A stretch of DNA of 64,000 nt from Acidimicrobiaceae bacterium (GCA_003133665.1 PKYK01000010.1:1-64000), one strand, 5' to 3'. Positions 26,094 through 35,093 are shown, counted from the first letter of the stretch. The notes: generated by a model not told the origin, from the letters alone. Made by a program: numbers and translations.

Positions 26094-26209
26094 GCGCGCC
26101 CGCCACCAGTCGGGTCCACCGCGCCGTATAGCATTTCCCCGTTCTAGCAACAATGCGTTCGGCCCCGCGAACGCGAGCCTAGGATTTGACATCACTCGGA
26201 GGGAGATTC

Positions 26210-27886
26210 GTGGCACTGAGCATGCAAGAGGCCATCGCGGCGGTGACGGCACCCGGGCAGCCCTTTGAGGTCCAACTGGTGCAAGTCGACGGCGTGACCA
26301 ATCGCGTGTTCAAGAATGCGCCGGCGAACTTGCGCGACATCTTTGACATGGCGCGGGGGATCGACGCTTCGTTCCTGGTCTACGAGGACGAGGAGTGGTC
26401 GTTCAGCGAGGTCATGAGCGAGGCGGACGCGCTGGCGTACGCGCTGGTGCACCACTACGGCGTCAGGGTCGGCGACCGCGTGGGCATCGCCATGCGCAAC
26501 CTGCCCGAATGGACCGTCTCGTTCGCGGCGATCCTCTCGATCGGCGCAATCTCGGTGTCGCTCAACGCGTGGTGGACCGAGGAAGAACTGGAATACGCCA
26601 TCAACGACGCCGGCCTCAAGGTCCTCATCGCCGACACCGAGCGGATCACCCGGGCCCAGGGCCCCTGCCAACGCGCGGGCGTGCCGATCCTGGGCGTCCG
26701 ACTCGACGAGCTGCAGCCACTCGGTCCGCACGTGGAGCGCTGGAACGACGTCCTGGTGCGCGACGTTCCCATGCCCGAGGTGGCACTCACCGCCGACACC
26801 GACGCGACGATCCTCTACACGTCCGGCACGACCGGATTCCCGAAGGGGGCCGTCTCGACCCACGGGGCCATCTGTCAGGCGATCATGGCCTTCACCGCGA
26901 ATGCCTCGGTCACCGACTCCCGCCGGGGACCGACGGAGTCCGGCTCGGGCCAGGCGCCGTGCTTCATCTTGATCGTGCCGCTCTTTCACGTCACCGGGTG
27001 CATCCCGGTCATGATGTCGTGCTTCACGTGGCACTTCAAGCTCGTCATGATGCACCGCTGGGAGCCCGAGCGGGCCCTGCAGCTCATCGAACGCCACGGG
27101 GTCACCGCCTTCGTGGGCGTGCCCACGCAGGCGTGGGACCTGGTGGAGAGTCCCCATTTCCCCCACTACGACACCAGCTCACTGACCGCGGTGGGCGGTG
27201 GGGGCGCGCCGGCCCCGCCGACGCTGGTGGCGCGCGTCGAGAACTCGTTCGCGAAGGGCCGTCCGTCGCTCGGCTACGGCATGACCGAGACGAACGCCTA
27301 CGGACCAGGCAACTACGGCGACGACTACGTGAGCAACCCGACGTCGACCGGCCGGACGCCCACGATCGTGATGGACGTCGAGATCCGTGACAAGGACCTC
27401 GTGCCGCTGGCGCCCAATCAGAGCGGCGAGATCTGGCTCAAGTCTCCGACGTTGATACGCGGCTACTGGAACCGGCCCGACGACACCGCGACGGCCATCG
27501 TGGACGGTTGGGTGCGCACGGGCGACATCGGGCACGTCGACGAGGATGGTTTCCTCTACATCGAGGACCGCGTGAAGGACATGATCATCCGCGCCGGAGA
27601 GAACGTGTACTCGGCCGAGGTCGAATCGGCCATCTACGAGCAACCCGCCGTCTACGAGGCCGCCGTCTTCGGCCTGCCCCACGAACGACTCGGGGAAGAA
27701 GTGGCGTGTGCGGTGATGCTGAAGCCCGGCACGACGCTGAGCGAGGACGAGCTGCGCACCCATCTCGTCGGGCGACTCGCGAACTTCATGATCCCCACGC
27801 GCGTCGCCTTCACGAACGAGCCGCTGCCGCGAAACGCCGCGGGCAAGTTCCTGAAGCGCGAGATGCCGAAGCGCTACTTCGACTGA
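26210..27886 (+). CDS. Class I adenylate-forming acyl-CoA ligase
   Basis: A 558-residue AMP-binding enzyme that activates a carboxylic acid to acyl-AMP and then acyl-CoA. Motifs: P-loop ILYTSGTTGFPKGA, GYGMTETNAYGPG, GWVRTGDIGHVDEDGFLYI and DRVKDMIIRAGENV. The C-terminal PRNAAGKFLKRE carries the catalytic Lys. The order and length fit long- or medium-chain fatty acyl-CoA synthetases. GTG at 26210 is preferred over TTG at 26186 because GGAGGGAG lies 5 nt upstream. Monocistronic, convergent with the Nudix gene. The acyl substrate is not defined by sequence. Confidence 0.9.
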   Translation: MALSMQEAIAAVTAPGQPFEVQLVQVDGVTNRVFKNAPANLRDIFDMARGIDASFLVYEDEEWSFSEVMSEADALAYALVHHYGVRVGDRVGIAMRNLPEWTVSFAAILSIGAISVSLNAWWTEEELEYAINDAGLKVLIADTERITRAQGPCQRAGVPILGVRLDELQPLGPHVERWNDVLVRDVPMPEVALTADTDATILYTSGTTGFPKGAVSTHGAICQAIMAFTANASVTDSRRGPTESGSGQAPCFILIVPLFHVTGCIPVMMSCFTWHFKLVMMHRWEPERALQLIERHGVTAFVGVPTQAWDLVESPHFPHYDTSSLTAVGGGGAPAPPTLVARVENSFAKGRPSLGYGMTETNAYGPGNYGDDYVSNPTSTGRTPTIVMDVEIRDKDLVPLAPNQSGEIWLKSPTLIRGYWNRPDDTATAIVDGWVRTGDIGHVDEDGFLYIEDRVKDMIIRAGENVYSAEVESAIYEQPAVYEAAVFGLPHERLGEEVACAVMLKPGTTLSEDELRTHLVGRLANFMIPTRVAFTNEPLPRNAAGKFLKREMPKRYFD

Positions 27887-28293
27887 GCGACCGCGATCGC
27901 CGCGCGGGCGTACTCGGCGAGATTCATCGCGTCGAGTTCCTCGACGGAGAACCAACGGGCGTGATCGGTCGTGCCGTGGACCTCGTGCCGCAGCTCGCCG
28001 CCGGCCAATTCGACGGTGTAGACGATCCGCACCGTGTGAATCCGGTCGCCGTTGTCGCGACGCCGCACGTCGCTCGACACTCCGAGCAGCGAGGGTTGGT
28101 GGACCTCGAGACCGGTCTCCTCGTTGAACTCACGGAGCAGCGTGTCCTCGGGGGATTCGCCGAAGTCGATCCCGCCCCCCGGCAACCACCAAAGGGGAGG
28201 CACGTGGTTGGGGTTGCTCGAACGCACCAGGGCCACGCGGCCTTCGTCAATCAGGACGCCATAGGCGCGAACGCTGGTGTGCTGCTTACTCAT
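27874..28293 (-). CDS. NUDIX hydrolase
   Basis: A 139-residue Nudix hydrolase. The Nudix box reads GGGIDFGESPEDTLLREF then NEETGLEV, with the G-x5-E and R-E-x-x-E-E metal-binding pattern, the last part as REFNEE. The N-terminal MSKQHTSVRAYGVLIDEG is the usual first strand. It hydrolyses nucleoside diphosphate-linked compounds; substrate class is not evident. Its start overlaps the stop of the YHS-permease gene by 8 nt, so it ends the mmsA-permease-nudix operon. The 3' end overlaps the convergent acyl-CoA ligase by 13 bp. Confidence 0.88.
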   Translation of the reverse strand: MSKQHTSVRAYGVLIDEGRVALVRSSNPNHVPPLWWLPGGGIDFGESPEDTLLREFNEETGLEVHQPSLLGVSSDVRRRDNGDRIHTVRIVYTVELAGGELRHEVHGTTDHARWFSVEELDAMNLAEYARAAIAVAQSK

Positions 28294-29737
28294 GAGATGG
28301 TTTTCTTCCTAGCTGTATTTGTTGTTGACCGGCCGGTTGGCCGGGACCGGCGAGGAACGTCGAGCGACAACCCTCGCCGCAGAAATAGTAAGTCGTGCCA
28401 TCCGGCCCCGTGGCACTCATGGCGTTGGCGGAGTTGACGCGCATGGAGCAGACCGGGTCGACCTGGTCACCGTGCACGTCCTCGTTCATTGTACCGGGCG
28501 ACGGGGAATCCTCGCCGCGGTCGAATCGCTCGGCGCAGCGCAGTGAGCAGAAGTAGAAGGTCTCGCCGTCGCGTTGGCGCACCGCCACCGGGGCCGTGAG
28601 GTCGACCGTCATGCCGCAGACGGGATCGCGCGCACTCTCGTGGTCGTCGTGGCGGTGACGCCCGACGACCCAGACCGTGACGAAGACCGCCGTCGCCACG
28701 ATATTGAGCGCCAGTGTCCAGCCGAGGGGGAACTCCCCGCTCAACGCCGGCGAATGGCGCGTACGCGGGACGAGGTGCAGCAGCTGGAAGATCAGATCGA
28801 CGAGCAGTCCGCCCCCGCTCATGACGAGCCACAGGAGCAGGAACAGGCGGGCGGCCATGCGGGTTCCGTAGAAGCGACGGTAGATGAGCAGCAGCGGCAG
28901 CGTCACCAGGTCCGCGAAGATGAAGCTGATGACACCGCCGAAGGCGACGCCGTGACTCCAGAGGGCGGCGGCGAGGGGGATGTTGCCCACCGAGCAGACG
29001 AACGAGACGACGGCGAGCAGCGGCGCGAGGACCGCGTTCTCGACGACCGTGAGCGAGCCGTGACCCGTGAGAAAGACGTGGCTCCACCACGCGTTCGGCA
29101 CGTGCACCGTGAGGAATCCGGCGACGAGGAATCCGGCGACCAGTTCCTTGCGCAGCATGGTGAAGTCGCCCAACGTGAACTGTGACGCTCGCTGGTAGTA
29201 GCGAGGGGTGCGAAACCGCTCGCGCCAACTGGTGCCCGAGACCTGAGCCAGCGGGGGAGCGCTCTGCTCGACGTGGTCGCGCAGCTGGTCCTGGGACTTC
29301 TTCGAGAACATCAGGCCGGTGAGGAGTGCCAACGAGACGACCATGACGACGCCACCGAAGAGCTGTGCGGCGACGAACTGCCAGCCGAGCAGCAGATAGA
29401 GCACGATGCCCAGCTCGATCACCAGATTGGTGGAGGCGACCATGAAGATGATGGCGTTCGTCCACGACGCACCGCGCGCGAAGACGGCGCGGGCCATCGC
29501 GCTGGCCGCGTAGCTGCACGACGAGGAGATGACGCCGAGCAGCGACGCCTTGGCGACCGCGCTCGCCGACGTGTCGCCCAGTTGGGCGCGCAGACCGTCG
29601 CGCGGCAGGAAACTCTGCACGAATCCCGACAACGTGAAGCCGAGCACCAACGGCCACCACGTCATCCAGACCATGGCGGCGCTCTCCCGGAGACCCGAGC
29701 CCAACCAACTGGCGACCTGGTGGATCGTGGCGATCAT
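28286..29737 (-). CDS. YraQ/ArsP-type permease fused to two YHS domains
   Basis: A 483-residue protein. Residues 1-365 form a polytopic permease of the DUF318/UPF0718 family (includes ArsP) with the conserved GVISSSCSYAASAMA segment and a second SFVCSVGNIPLAA half-motif, arranged as an inverted repeat of about 4+4 helices. Residues 370-409 and 426-465 are two YHS metal-binding domains, each with DPVC and later YFC-x-x-x-C (DPVCGMTVD...YFCSLRC and DPVCSMRVN...YFCGEGC). It probably moves a metal, metalloid or organoarsenical, with the YHS domains as cytoplasmic metal sensors or chaperones. It starts 3 nt after mmsA and overlaps the Nudix gene. Confidence 0.85.
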   Translation of the reverse strand: MIATIHQVASWLGSGLRESAAMVWMTWWPLVLGFTLSGFVQSFLPRDGLRAQLGDTSASAVAKASLLGVISSSCSYAASAMARAVFARGASWTNAIIFMVASTNLVIELGIVLYLLLGWQFVAAQLFGGVVMVVSLALLTGLMFSKKSQDQLRDHVEQSAPPLAQVSGTSWRERFRTPRYYQRASQFTLGDFTMLRKELVAGFLVAGFLTVHVPNAWWSHVFLTGHGSLTVVENAVLAPLLAVVSFVCSVGNIPLAAALWSHGVAFGGVISFIFADLVTLPLLLIYRRFYGTRMAARLFLLLWLVMSGGGLLVDLIFQLLHLVPRTRHSPALSGEFPLGWTLALNIVATAVFVTVWVVGRHRHDDHESARDPVCGMTVDLTAPVAVRQRDGETFYFCSLRCAERFDRGEDSPSPGTMNEDVHGDQVDPVCSMRVNSANAMSATGPDGTTYYFCGEGCRSTFLAGPGQPAGQQQIQLGRKPSHE

Positions 29738-29740
29738 CGC

Positions 29741-31219
29741 TCAGCGCGTCGTCGGGAACCCGAGGTCAATCTGGGACTCCGACGGCTGGGGCCAACGCGT
29801 GGTGACCACCTTGGCGCGGGTGTAGAACGAGAAACCCTCGGGACCGTAGATGTGCGCGTGCCCGAAGAGCGAGTTCTTCCAGCCCCCGAATGAGTACGAG
29901 GCAATGGGCACCGGCACCGGCACGTTGATGCCGATCATGCCAACGGTGACCTCACGGGCGAAGAGCCGCGCGGCGTTGCCATCACGGGTGAAGAGCGCGA
30001 CCCCGTTGCCGAAGGGGTTGGCGTTGACCATCGCGACGGCGTCGGCGTACGTGGCGACGCGCGCCACGCCGAGCACGGGCCCGAAGATCTCGTCGTCGTA
30101 GGCCTTCTGGCCCGGCCGCACGCCGTCGAGCAGGCAGGGTCCCACGAAGAAGCCCGGACGCGACGAGAGGCCGGTGCCGTCACGAACGACGGTGATGCCG
30201 TCGGCCGGTGCCGACGTCACGTAGCCGATGATGCGGTCGCGGTGTTCCTTGGTGATCACCGGTCCGAAGTCGCTGGAGGGATCGTCGCCCGGTCCGATGG
30301 TGAGCCGGTCGAGTCGTTCGGTGATCTTCGCGATCAGGGGGTCCGCGACGTCGCCCACGGCCACGACCACGCTGATCGCCATGCAGCGCTCTCCCGCCGA
30401 ACCGAAGCCCGCGTTGATCGCGGCGTCGGCGGCGATGTCCAGATCGGCGTCGGGCAAGACCACCATGTGGTTCTTCGCGCCGCCGAGGGCCTGGACCCGC
30501 TTGCCGCTCAACGTGCCGGTTTCGTAGACGTGACGCGCGACCGGTGTGGAGCCCACGAAACTCACGGCGTCGATTCCGGGGTGGACGAGCAACTGGTTCA
30601 CCGTGTCCGCGTTACCGTGCACGACGTTCATGACGCCCTCGGGCAGGCCGGCGTCGATCAAGAGCTCGGCCAAGCGAACCGAGGCCGACGGGTCGCGCTC
30701 GGAGGGCTTCAGGATCACGGCGTTGCCGCTCGCCAGCGCGGTGGCGATCATCCACAGCGGCACCATGATGGGGAAGTTGAAGGGCGTGATTGCCGCGACG
30801 ACGCCGACCGGCTCGCGCACGGAGTGCACGTCGACGCCGTCGGCCACCTGGCTCGAGAAGTCGCCCTTCAGGTGCCCCGTGAGCCCGCAGGCGTACTCCA
30901 CGTTCTCGAGTCCGCGCGCCAGCTCTCCGTGCGCGTCGGCGAGGGTCTTGCCGTGCTCGCTGGTGACGAGCGCGGCGAGTTCGTTGGCGTGCCGGACCAG
31001 GAGGTGGCGAAAGGTGAACAGGATGTTCGTGCGAGACGAGAGCGACGAGTTGCGCCAGGTGAGCGACGCCCGGCGGGCACTCCGGACGACCTCGTCGACC
31101 AGCGTCGAATCCGCGGTGGGCACCTGGCCGGTGATCTCGCCCGTGGCGGGGTTGTAGGTCGGTGTCGCCCCGCTCGCACTGCGTCGTTGACCGTTGATGA
31201 AGTGGGGAACCGTCTGCAT
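29741..31219 (-). CDS. mmsA: CoA-acylating methylmalonate-semialdehyde dehydrogenase
   Basis: A 492-residue aldehyde dehydrogenase of the MmsA type, converting methylmalonate semialdehyde (valine catabolism) or malonate semialdehyde to propionyl- or acetyl-CoA. The catalytic Cys sits in GSAGERCMAISVVVAVG, characteristic of MmsA. ITPFNFPIMVPLWM, LGGAKNHMVVLPDAD and IFGPVLGVARV support the family. ATG at 31219 has AGAGAGG 5-6 nt upstream. It leads a minus-strand operon with the YHS permease and Nudix genes, an unusual pairing, and diverges from a thioesterase gene across a short region with tandem repeats. Confidence 0.9.
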   Translation of the reverse strand: MQTVPHFINGQRRSASGATPTYNPATGEITGQVPTADSTLVDEVVRSARRASLTWRNSSLSSRTNILFTFRHLLVRHANELAALVTSEHGKTLADAHGELARGLENVEYACGLTGHLKGDFSSQVADGVDVHSVREPVGVVAAITPFNFPIMVPLWMIATALASGNAVILKPSERDPSASVRLAELLIDAGLPEGVMNVVHGNADTVNQLLVHPGIDAVSFVGSTPVARHVYETGTLSGKRVQALGGAKNHMVVLPDADLDIAADAAINAGFGSAGERCMAISVVVAVGDVADPLIAKITERLDRLTIGPGDDPSSDFGPVITKEHRDRIIGYVTSAPADGITVVRDGTGLSSRPGFFVGPCLLDGVRPGQKAYDDEIFGPVLGVARVATYADAVAMVNANPFGNGVALFTRDGNAARLFAREVTVGMIGINVPVPVPIASYSFGGWKNSLFGHAHIYGPEGFSFYTRAKVVTTRWPQPSESQIDLGFPTTR

Positions 31220-31230
31220 TGAAGCCTCTC

Positions 31231-31253
31231 TCTACCGGTTCAATCTACCGGTT
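31231..31253. repeat. Tandem TCTACCGGTT repeats in a divergent promoter region
   Basis: Two exact copies of a 10-mer, TCTACCGGTT, at 31231-31240 and 31244-31253, 13 bp apart start to start, in the 63-bp gap between mmsA and the thioesterase gene. Each contains the palindrome ACCGGT. The position, between divergent starts and about 12-34 bp upstream of the mmsA ATG, suits a regulator-binding site. Confidence 0.55.
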
Positions 31254-31282
31254 GACGTCGGTTTCGCCGTTAGGGTTGCTCC

Positions 31283-32110
31283 GTGAGTGCGACCGATGAA
31301 TCCCGAGCGTTGCGCAACGCCGCCGCGGTCGAACCCATCGCTCCCGGTCGCTTCGCGGTCGAACTCTCCGAGTACTACACCGTGGTGGGGCACCCGAATG
31401 GGGGATACCTGCAGTGCGTGATGGCCAGCGGCGCCCTCGCCGCCGCCAGCGCCGAGGGCGCCCACCATCTTCACCCGACGGCGGTGACGACCAACTACAT
31501 GGGCGGTCCAGCGGTCGGTCCGGCCGAGCTGCGCGCGGACGTGCGCCGAGTCGGACGCGGCGTCTCGTTCGTGCACGTCACGCTCCTTCAGGAAGGAGTG
31601 GTGTCGACCGAGTCCCTGGTGACGCTCGGAACCCTCCACGACTCCGAGTCGCGCTACATGGACGCGTCGGTGCCGGTGGTGGCGCCCCTTGACGAGTGCC
31701 TCCAGCCGACCGGCAGCGATGAGATCAACATCATGCGCGTCATCGACCAGCGCCTCGATCCGGACTCGGCGGGGTGGTGGAGCGGCGAGCTCTCCGAACG
31801 TGGCGAGGTCCGCGGTTGGCTGCGTCTCAACGACGGCGACGCAGCGTGGGATCCGTGGAGCGTGCTCTTCGCGACCGACGCGATGCCTCCCGCGACCTTC
31901 CCGCTCGGCTCCTCGGGTTGGGTGCCCACGCTGCAACTGACGTCGTACGTGCGTCGGATCCCGACCAGTGAGTGGCTGCGCGCGCGTCAGTGGTGCGTCG
32001 TCATCGCCGACGGCCTCGTCGACGAACGTTGCGAGCTCTTCGACGACCGCGGAGAGCTCGTGGCCTCGTCGAGTCAGATCGCGATGGTCCGATTCCCGGG
32101 TGGTCACTGA
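31283..32110 (+). CDS. Acyl-CoA thioesterase (tandem hotdog, TesB-like)
   Basis: A 275-residue protein with two hotdog repeats typical of TesB/4HBT_3 proteins. The first contains PNGGYLQCVMASGALAAAS and VTTNYMGGPAVGPAELRADV; the second contains RGWLRLNDGDAAWDPWSVLF, ending in a strand-rich region. It would hydrolyse acyl-CoA thioesters in the cytoplasm. GTG at 31283 lies 6 nt after TAGGGT (31271-31276) and lacks a ribosome site, so translation is probably leaderless. It is followed 3 nt later by the arfB-like gene, apparently one operon. Substrate unknown. Confidence 0.78.
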   Translation: MSATDESRALRNAAAVEPIAPGRFAVELSEYYTVVGHPNGGYLQCVMASGALAAASAEGAHHLHPTAVTTNYMGGPAVGPAELRADVRRVGRGVSFVHVTLLQEGVVSTESLVTLGTLHDSESRYMDASVPVVAPLDECLQPTGSDEINIMRVIDQRLDPDSAGWWSGELSERGEVRGWLRLNDGDAAWDPWSVLFATDAMPPATFPLGSSGWVPTLQLTSYVRRIPTSEWLRARQWCVVIADGLVDERCELFDDRGELVASSSQIAMVRFPGGH

Positions 32111-32113
32111 CCC

Positions 32114-32551
32114 GTGGTGGTGAAGGGTCCCCACGTCCAAGCTGACGGGGCCCTCTACATCCGTGCCCGACTGATCATTCCCGCCGACGAGATCGAACTG
32201 CGCGTGACGACCTCGGGTGGTCCCGGTGGCCAGCACGCCAATCGTGCGCTGACCCGGGTCGTCGCGACGTTCCACGTCGTCACCTCCAAGGTGCTGAGCG
32301 AGTCCGACCGCGAACTGCTCCTGGCGACGGTGGGCACCGCCGTCCGGTCGAGCGCGAGCCGTTTTCGGTCCCAGGGCATGAACCGTTCGGCGGCGCTCGA
32401 GCAGCTCGCGCAGCGTATCGGCACGGCCCTCGTGCGTCAGACCCCTCGTCGGGTGACGAAGCCCACGCGGGCGTCCAAGGTGCGACGCGTCGACGAGAAG
32501 AAGGCCCGGGGGCGGGTCAAGGAGCAGCGTCGTCGACGCGACGACGACTAA
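32114..32551 (+). CDS. arfB: Peptidyl-tRNA hydrolase ArfB-like (RF-1 domain, GGQ)
   Basis: A 145-residue protein with the class I release-factor catalytic motif in TTSGGPGGQHANR (GGQ at about 37-39) and a long basic C-terminal tail (RRVDEKKARGRVKEQRRRRDDD). This layout defines ArfB/YaeJ, which rescues ribosomes stalled on non-stop mRNA by hydrolysing peptidyl-tRNA, the tail entering the empty mRNA channel. GTG at 32114 is 3 nt after the thioesterase stop. Its stop overlaps that of the convergent surE gene by 4 bp. Length and tail are typical. Confidence 0.88.
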   Translation: MVVKGPHVQADGALYIRARLIIPADEIELRVTTSGGPGGQHANRALTRVVATFHVVTSKVLSESDRELLLATVGTAVRSSASRFRSQGMNRSAALEQLAQRIGTALVRQTPRRVTKPTRASKVRRVDEKKARGRVKEQRRRRDDD

Positions 32552-33399
32552 CGCGCCTTGTGCAAGTGGCGCGAGATGGCGTCGAGCGCGGCGTTCATGG
32601 TGTCGTCGAGCGCCGTGTCGGTGTCCTCGTGGGGGCCACTCAGCGGCGTGAGCGAGGCGTAACCCGCCGCCAGCAGCGCGCCGTCATCATCGGCCGCCTC
32701 GTCGCTGACGTCGCCCAGCTCGGGAGTGGCGCTGCCGAGTCGCATCGGGAGCTCGCCCTCCTCGGCGAGCGGTTCGCCACCGGCCCCTGGACCGGCGGCC
32801 TTGATGAGGCCGGCGGTCGAGATTCGTCCGCGACGGACCCCCTTCAACTTGGCCGCGGGAAGATTGGGAACATTGAGATTGAGCAGCGTCCGTGACGGGG
32901 CCGCCATGAGATGCTCGAGCACTTCGATGGCGACGGCGCCCGCGGTGTCGAAGTGGACCTCGTCGCCCCACTGGACCGAGACCGCCAGGCCCGACAGGCC
33001 GAGCTGGGCACCGGTGAGAATCGCCCCGATCGTGCCCGAGTGCAGCACGCTGCGCCCGACGTTGGCGCCGGCGTTGATGCCCGAGAGAATGAGGTCAGGT
33101 TGGAAGTCGAAGCTGCCGATGGCCCCGAGGATTGCGCAGAGCGCCGGCGGCGCCTCCAGTGAGTAGGTGGCAATCGACTCGGCGCCGGCGATCGTGTGGC
33201 GCCGGTACGAGACCGACGGGCGGTCGAACACGTCGCCCACCGCCGAGGACATTCCCGAGTAATTGGTGTGCGGCGCGGCGACCAGGGCCTCTCGGATCTC
33301 GCCCGACGGGCACTCGTCGATCCACCGGACCAGATTGCGGGCCATCACGGCAAGACCGGGGGCACCCACACCGTCGTCGTTCGTCAACAGAATACGCAT
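32548..33399 (-). CDS. surE: 5'/3'-nucleotidase SurE
   Basis: A 283-residue metal-dependent nucleotidase. MRILLTNDDGVGAPGL carries the conserved DD metal ligands. NYSGMSSAVGD and LILSGINAGANVGRSVLHSGTIGA are the family's other metal and substrate motifs. SurE dephosphorylates nucleoside 5'- and 3'-monophosphates and is linked to stationary-phase survival. The C-terminal region carries an acidic insertion (LGDVSDEAADDD). ATG at 33399 lies about 8 nt from TATCGT on the minus strand, so the leader is very short. Divergent from the aldose epimerase gene. Confidence 0.92.
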   Translation of the reverse strand: MRILLTNDDGVGAPGLAVMARNLVRWIDECPSGEIREALVAAPHTNYSGMSSAVGDVFDRPSVSYRRHTIAGAESIATYSLEAPPALCAILGAIGSFDFQPDLILSGINAGANVGRSVLHSGTIGAILTGAQLGLSGLAVSVQWGDEVHFDTAGAVAIEVLEHLMAAPSRTLLNLNVPNLPAAKLKGVRRGRISTAGLIKAAGPGAGGEPLAEEGELPMRLGSATPELGDVSDEAADDDGALLAAGYASLTPLSGPHEDTDTALDDTMNAALDAISRHLHKAR

Positions 33400-33405
33400 A
33401 CAGCG

Positions 33406-33421
33406 TACGATAACTGTCGTA
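33406..33421. promoter_or_regulatory. Divergent promoter region with small inverted repeat
   Basis: Inverted repeat TACGA (33406-33410) / TCGTA (33417-33421) midway between divergent surE and the aldose epimerase gene. It overlaps -10-like hexamers for both directions (TACGAT on plus, TATCGT on minus). Short, so chance is possible. Confidence 0.35.
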
Positions 33422-33456
33422 AGTTAAAAGGCAGTGAATAGAAGGAAAACCCCCTG

Positions 33457-34365
33457 ATGCTTCCCTCCGGTGAACAGATTGCCATCGCGCACGGCGACCA
33501 ACGTGCGGTCATCACCGAGGTAGGGGCGACGCTTCGCACGTACGTGAAGGGCGGGGTCAGTGTCGTCGAGGGGTTCGCGGGCGAGGAGGTGCCGACCGGC
33601 GCGCGCGGGCAGTTGCTCTATCCGTGGCCCAATCGCATCGGCGACGGGCAGTGGTCCTTCTCGGGCCGTACCGCCAAGCCAACGGTGGACAACGTGGAAC
33701 AGGCGACCGCCATTCACGGCGTCGTGCGATGGCGCCCTTTTCGCGTCGAGTCGGTGAACCAGAACCGCTGCGTGCTGGCGCTGCTCTTGCACCCCACACC
33801 GGACTTCCCGTTTCTGAGCGAGATCGAAGTCGCCTACCACCTCGGCTCGCTCGGTCTGACCGTGACGACGACGGTGACCAATCGCGATGACGTGCCGATT
33901 CCCTTCGGTCTCGGTTTCCATCCCTACCTAGCGGTGACGACGCCAACCATCGAGGGGACTGACCTGGAGATCCCGGCCAGGGCCTACGTCGCGGTGAACC
34001 CGCGCCAACTGCCGACGGGTGAGATCCTTCCCGTCGCCGGGAGCCCGCTCGACTTCACCAGGGCGAAGTCGGTCAACGGTCACGAACTGGACGTCACCTA
34101 CACCGAACTCGTCCGTGACGACCTGGGACTCGCCACGGTCGTGGTACGCGACAGTACCGGCGGTGCGGTGGAGTTGAACATGGACCGCAACTTCCCCTAC
34201 GTCCAGATCTACACCGGGGACAAGCTCGAAAAGGGCCGCCGACGCACGGCGATCGCCGTCGAGCCGATGACCTGCCCACCCGACGCACTGCGCAGCGGCA
34301 AGGACATCGTCGTCCTCGAGCCCGGACAGCACTGGGCCGGTTCCTGGCGTCTGCGGCGTCGTTAG
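33457..34365 (+). CDS. Aldose 1-epimerase (galactose mutarotase-like)
   Basis: A 302-residue protein of the aldose-1-epimerase family. Family features are GQLLYPWPNRIGDGQW, AIHGVVRWRPF with the catalytic His, LGFHPYLAV with the second His, and a late acidic residue region (YVQIYTGDKLE, whose Asp/Glu serve in catalysis). It interconverts anomers of hexoses. GAAGGA lies upstream of ATG. It is followed 2 nt later by the SDR gene, so likely one transcript. Some relatives act on hexose-6-phosphates; sequence alone does not decide. Confidence 0.85.
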   Translation: MLPSGEQIAIAHGDQRAVITEVGATLRTYVKGGVSVVEGFAGEEVPTGARGQLLYPWPNRIGDGQWSFSGRTAKPTVDNVEQATAIHGVVRWRPFRVESVNQNRCVLALLLHPTPDFPFLSEIEVAYHLGSLGLTVTTTVTNRDDVPIPFGLGFHPYLAVTTPTIEGTDLEIPARAYVAVNPRQLPTGEILPVAGSPLDFTRAKSVNGHELDVTYTELVRDDLGLATVVVRDSTGGAVELNMDRNFPYVQIYTGDKLEKGRRRTAIAVEPMTCPPDALRSGKDIVVLEPGQHWAGSWRLRRR

Positions 34366-34367
34366 CG

Positions 34368-35093
34368 GTGAGCGCGCGCGTCGTACTCGTCACCGGCTCG
34401 ACGAGCGGCATCGGCGAGGCGACGGCCCTGCGATTCGCCGCGGCCGGCGACACCGTCGTGTTCAACTCGGCGCGCAGCGTCGAAGCGGGTGAACGTCTCC
34501 GCGCCTCGACGCCCGGCTCGCACTACGTACAGGCCGACATCGCCAACGCCGATGACTGCCTCCGACTCATCCGCGAGGTGCGTGAGCGTTGCGGGCGCCT
34601 CGACGTGCTCGTGAACAACGCCGGAACGACCAAGGTCATCGCGCACGCGGACCTGGCCGCAGCGACGCTCGACATCTGGCGCGAGATATTCGAGGTCAAC
34701 GTCTTTGGCACCTGGAGCCTCTCGGTGGCGGCGATGGACACTCTTCGCGAGAGCCGCGGTTCGATCGTCAACGTCTCGTCGCTCGCGGGGGTCCGCCCGA
34801 CGGGTTCGTCCATTCCCTACGCCGCGAGCAAGGCCGCGCTCAACCACATGACGTTGCTGCTCGCCAAGGTCGCCGGTCCCGAAGTGCGGGTGAACGCCGT
34901 CGCCCCGGGACTGGTGGACACGCCGTGGACCTCCGAGTGGGACGCCGTCCGTGGATTCGTCAGCGCGGTAGCGCCACTGAAACGCAGTGGCACGCCCGAT
35001 GACGTCGCCGAGGTCATCATGGCGCTGGCGTCGTCGTCCTACGTGACCGGTCAGGTCGTCGTCGTCGACGGCGGACTGTCTATGGCAATGTGA
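34368..35093 (+). CDS. Short-chain dehydrogenase/reductase (FabG-like)
   Basis: A 241-residue classical SDR. The cofactor motif TGSTSGIGEA is at the N-terminus, VNNAGTTKV follows, the catalytic Ser lies in VNVSSLAG and the Y-x-x-x-K motif is YAASKAA. The C-terminal GQVVVVDGGLSM is typical of FabG-like enzymes. It reduces or oxidises a hydroxyl/ketone with NAD(P)H. GTG at 34368 follows the epimerase stop by 2 nt, suggesting sugar or polyol oxidation as one option; fatty-acid or other roles are equally possible. Convergent, 14-bp overlap with the DUF2236 gene. Confidence 0.88.
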   Translation: MSARVVLVTGSTSGIGEATALRFAAAGDTVVFNSARSVEAGERLRASTPGSHYVQADIANADDCLRLIREVRERCGRLDVLVNNAGTTKVIAHADLAAATLDIWREIFEVNVFGTWSLSVAAMDTLRESRGSIVNVSSLAGVRPTGSSIPYAASKAALNHMTLLLAKVAGPEVRVNAVAPGLVDTPWTSEWDAVRGFVSAVAPLKRSGTPDDVAEVIMALASSSYVTGQVVVVDGGLSMAM

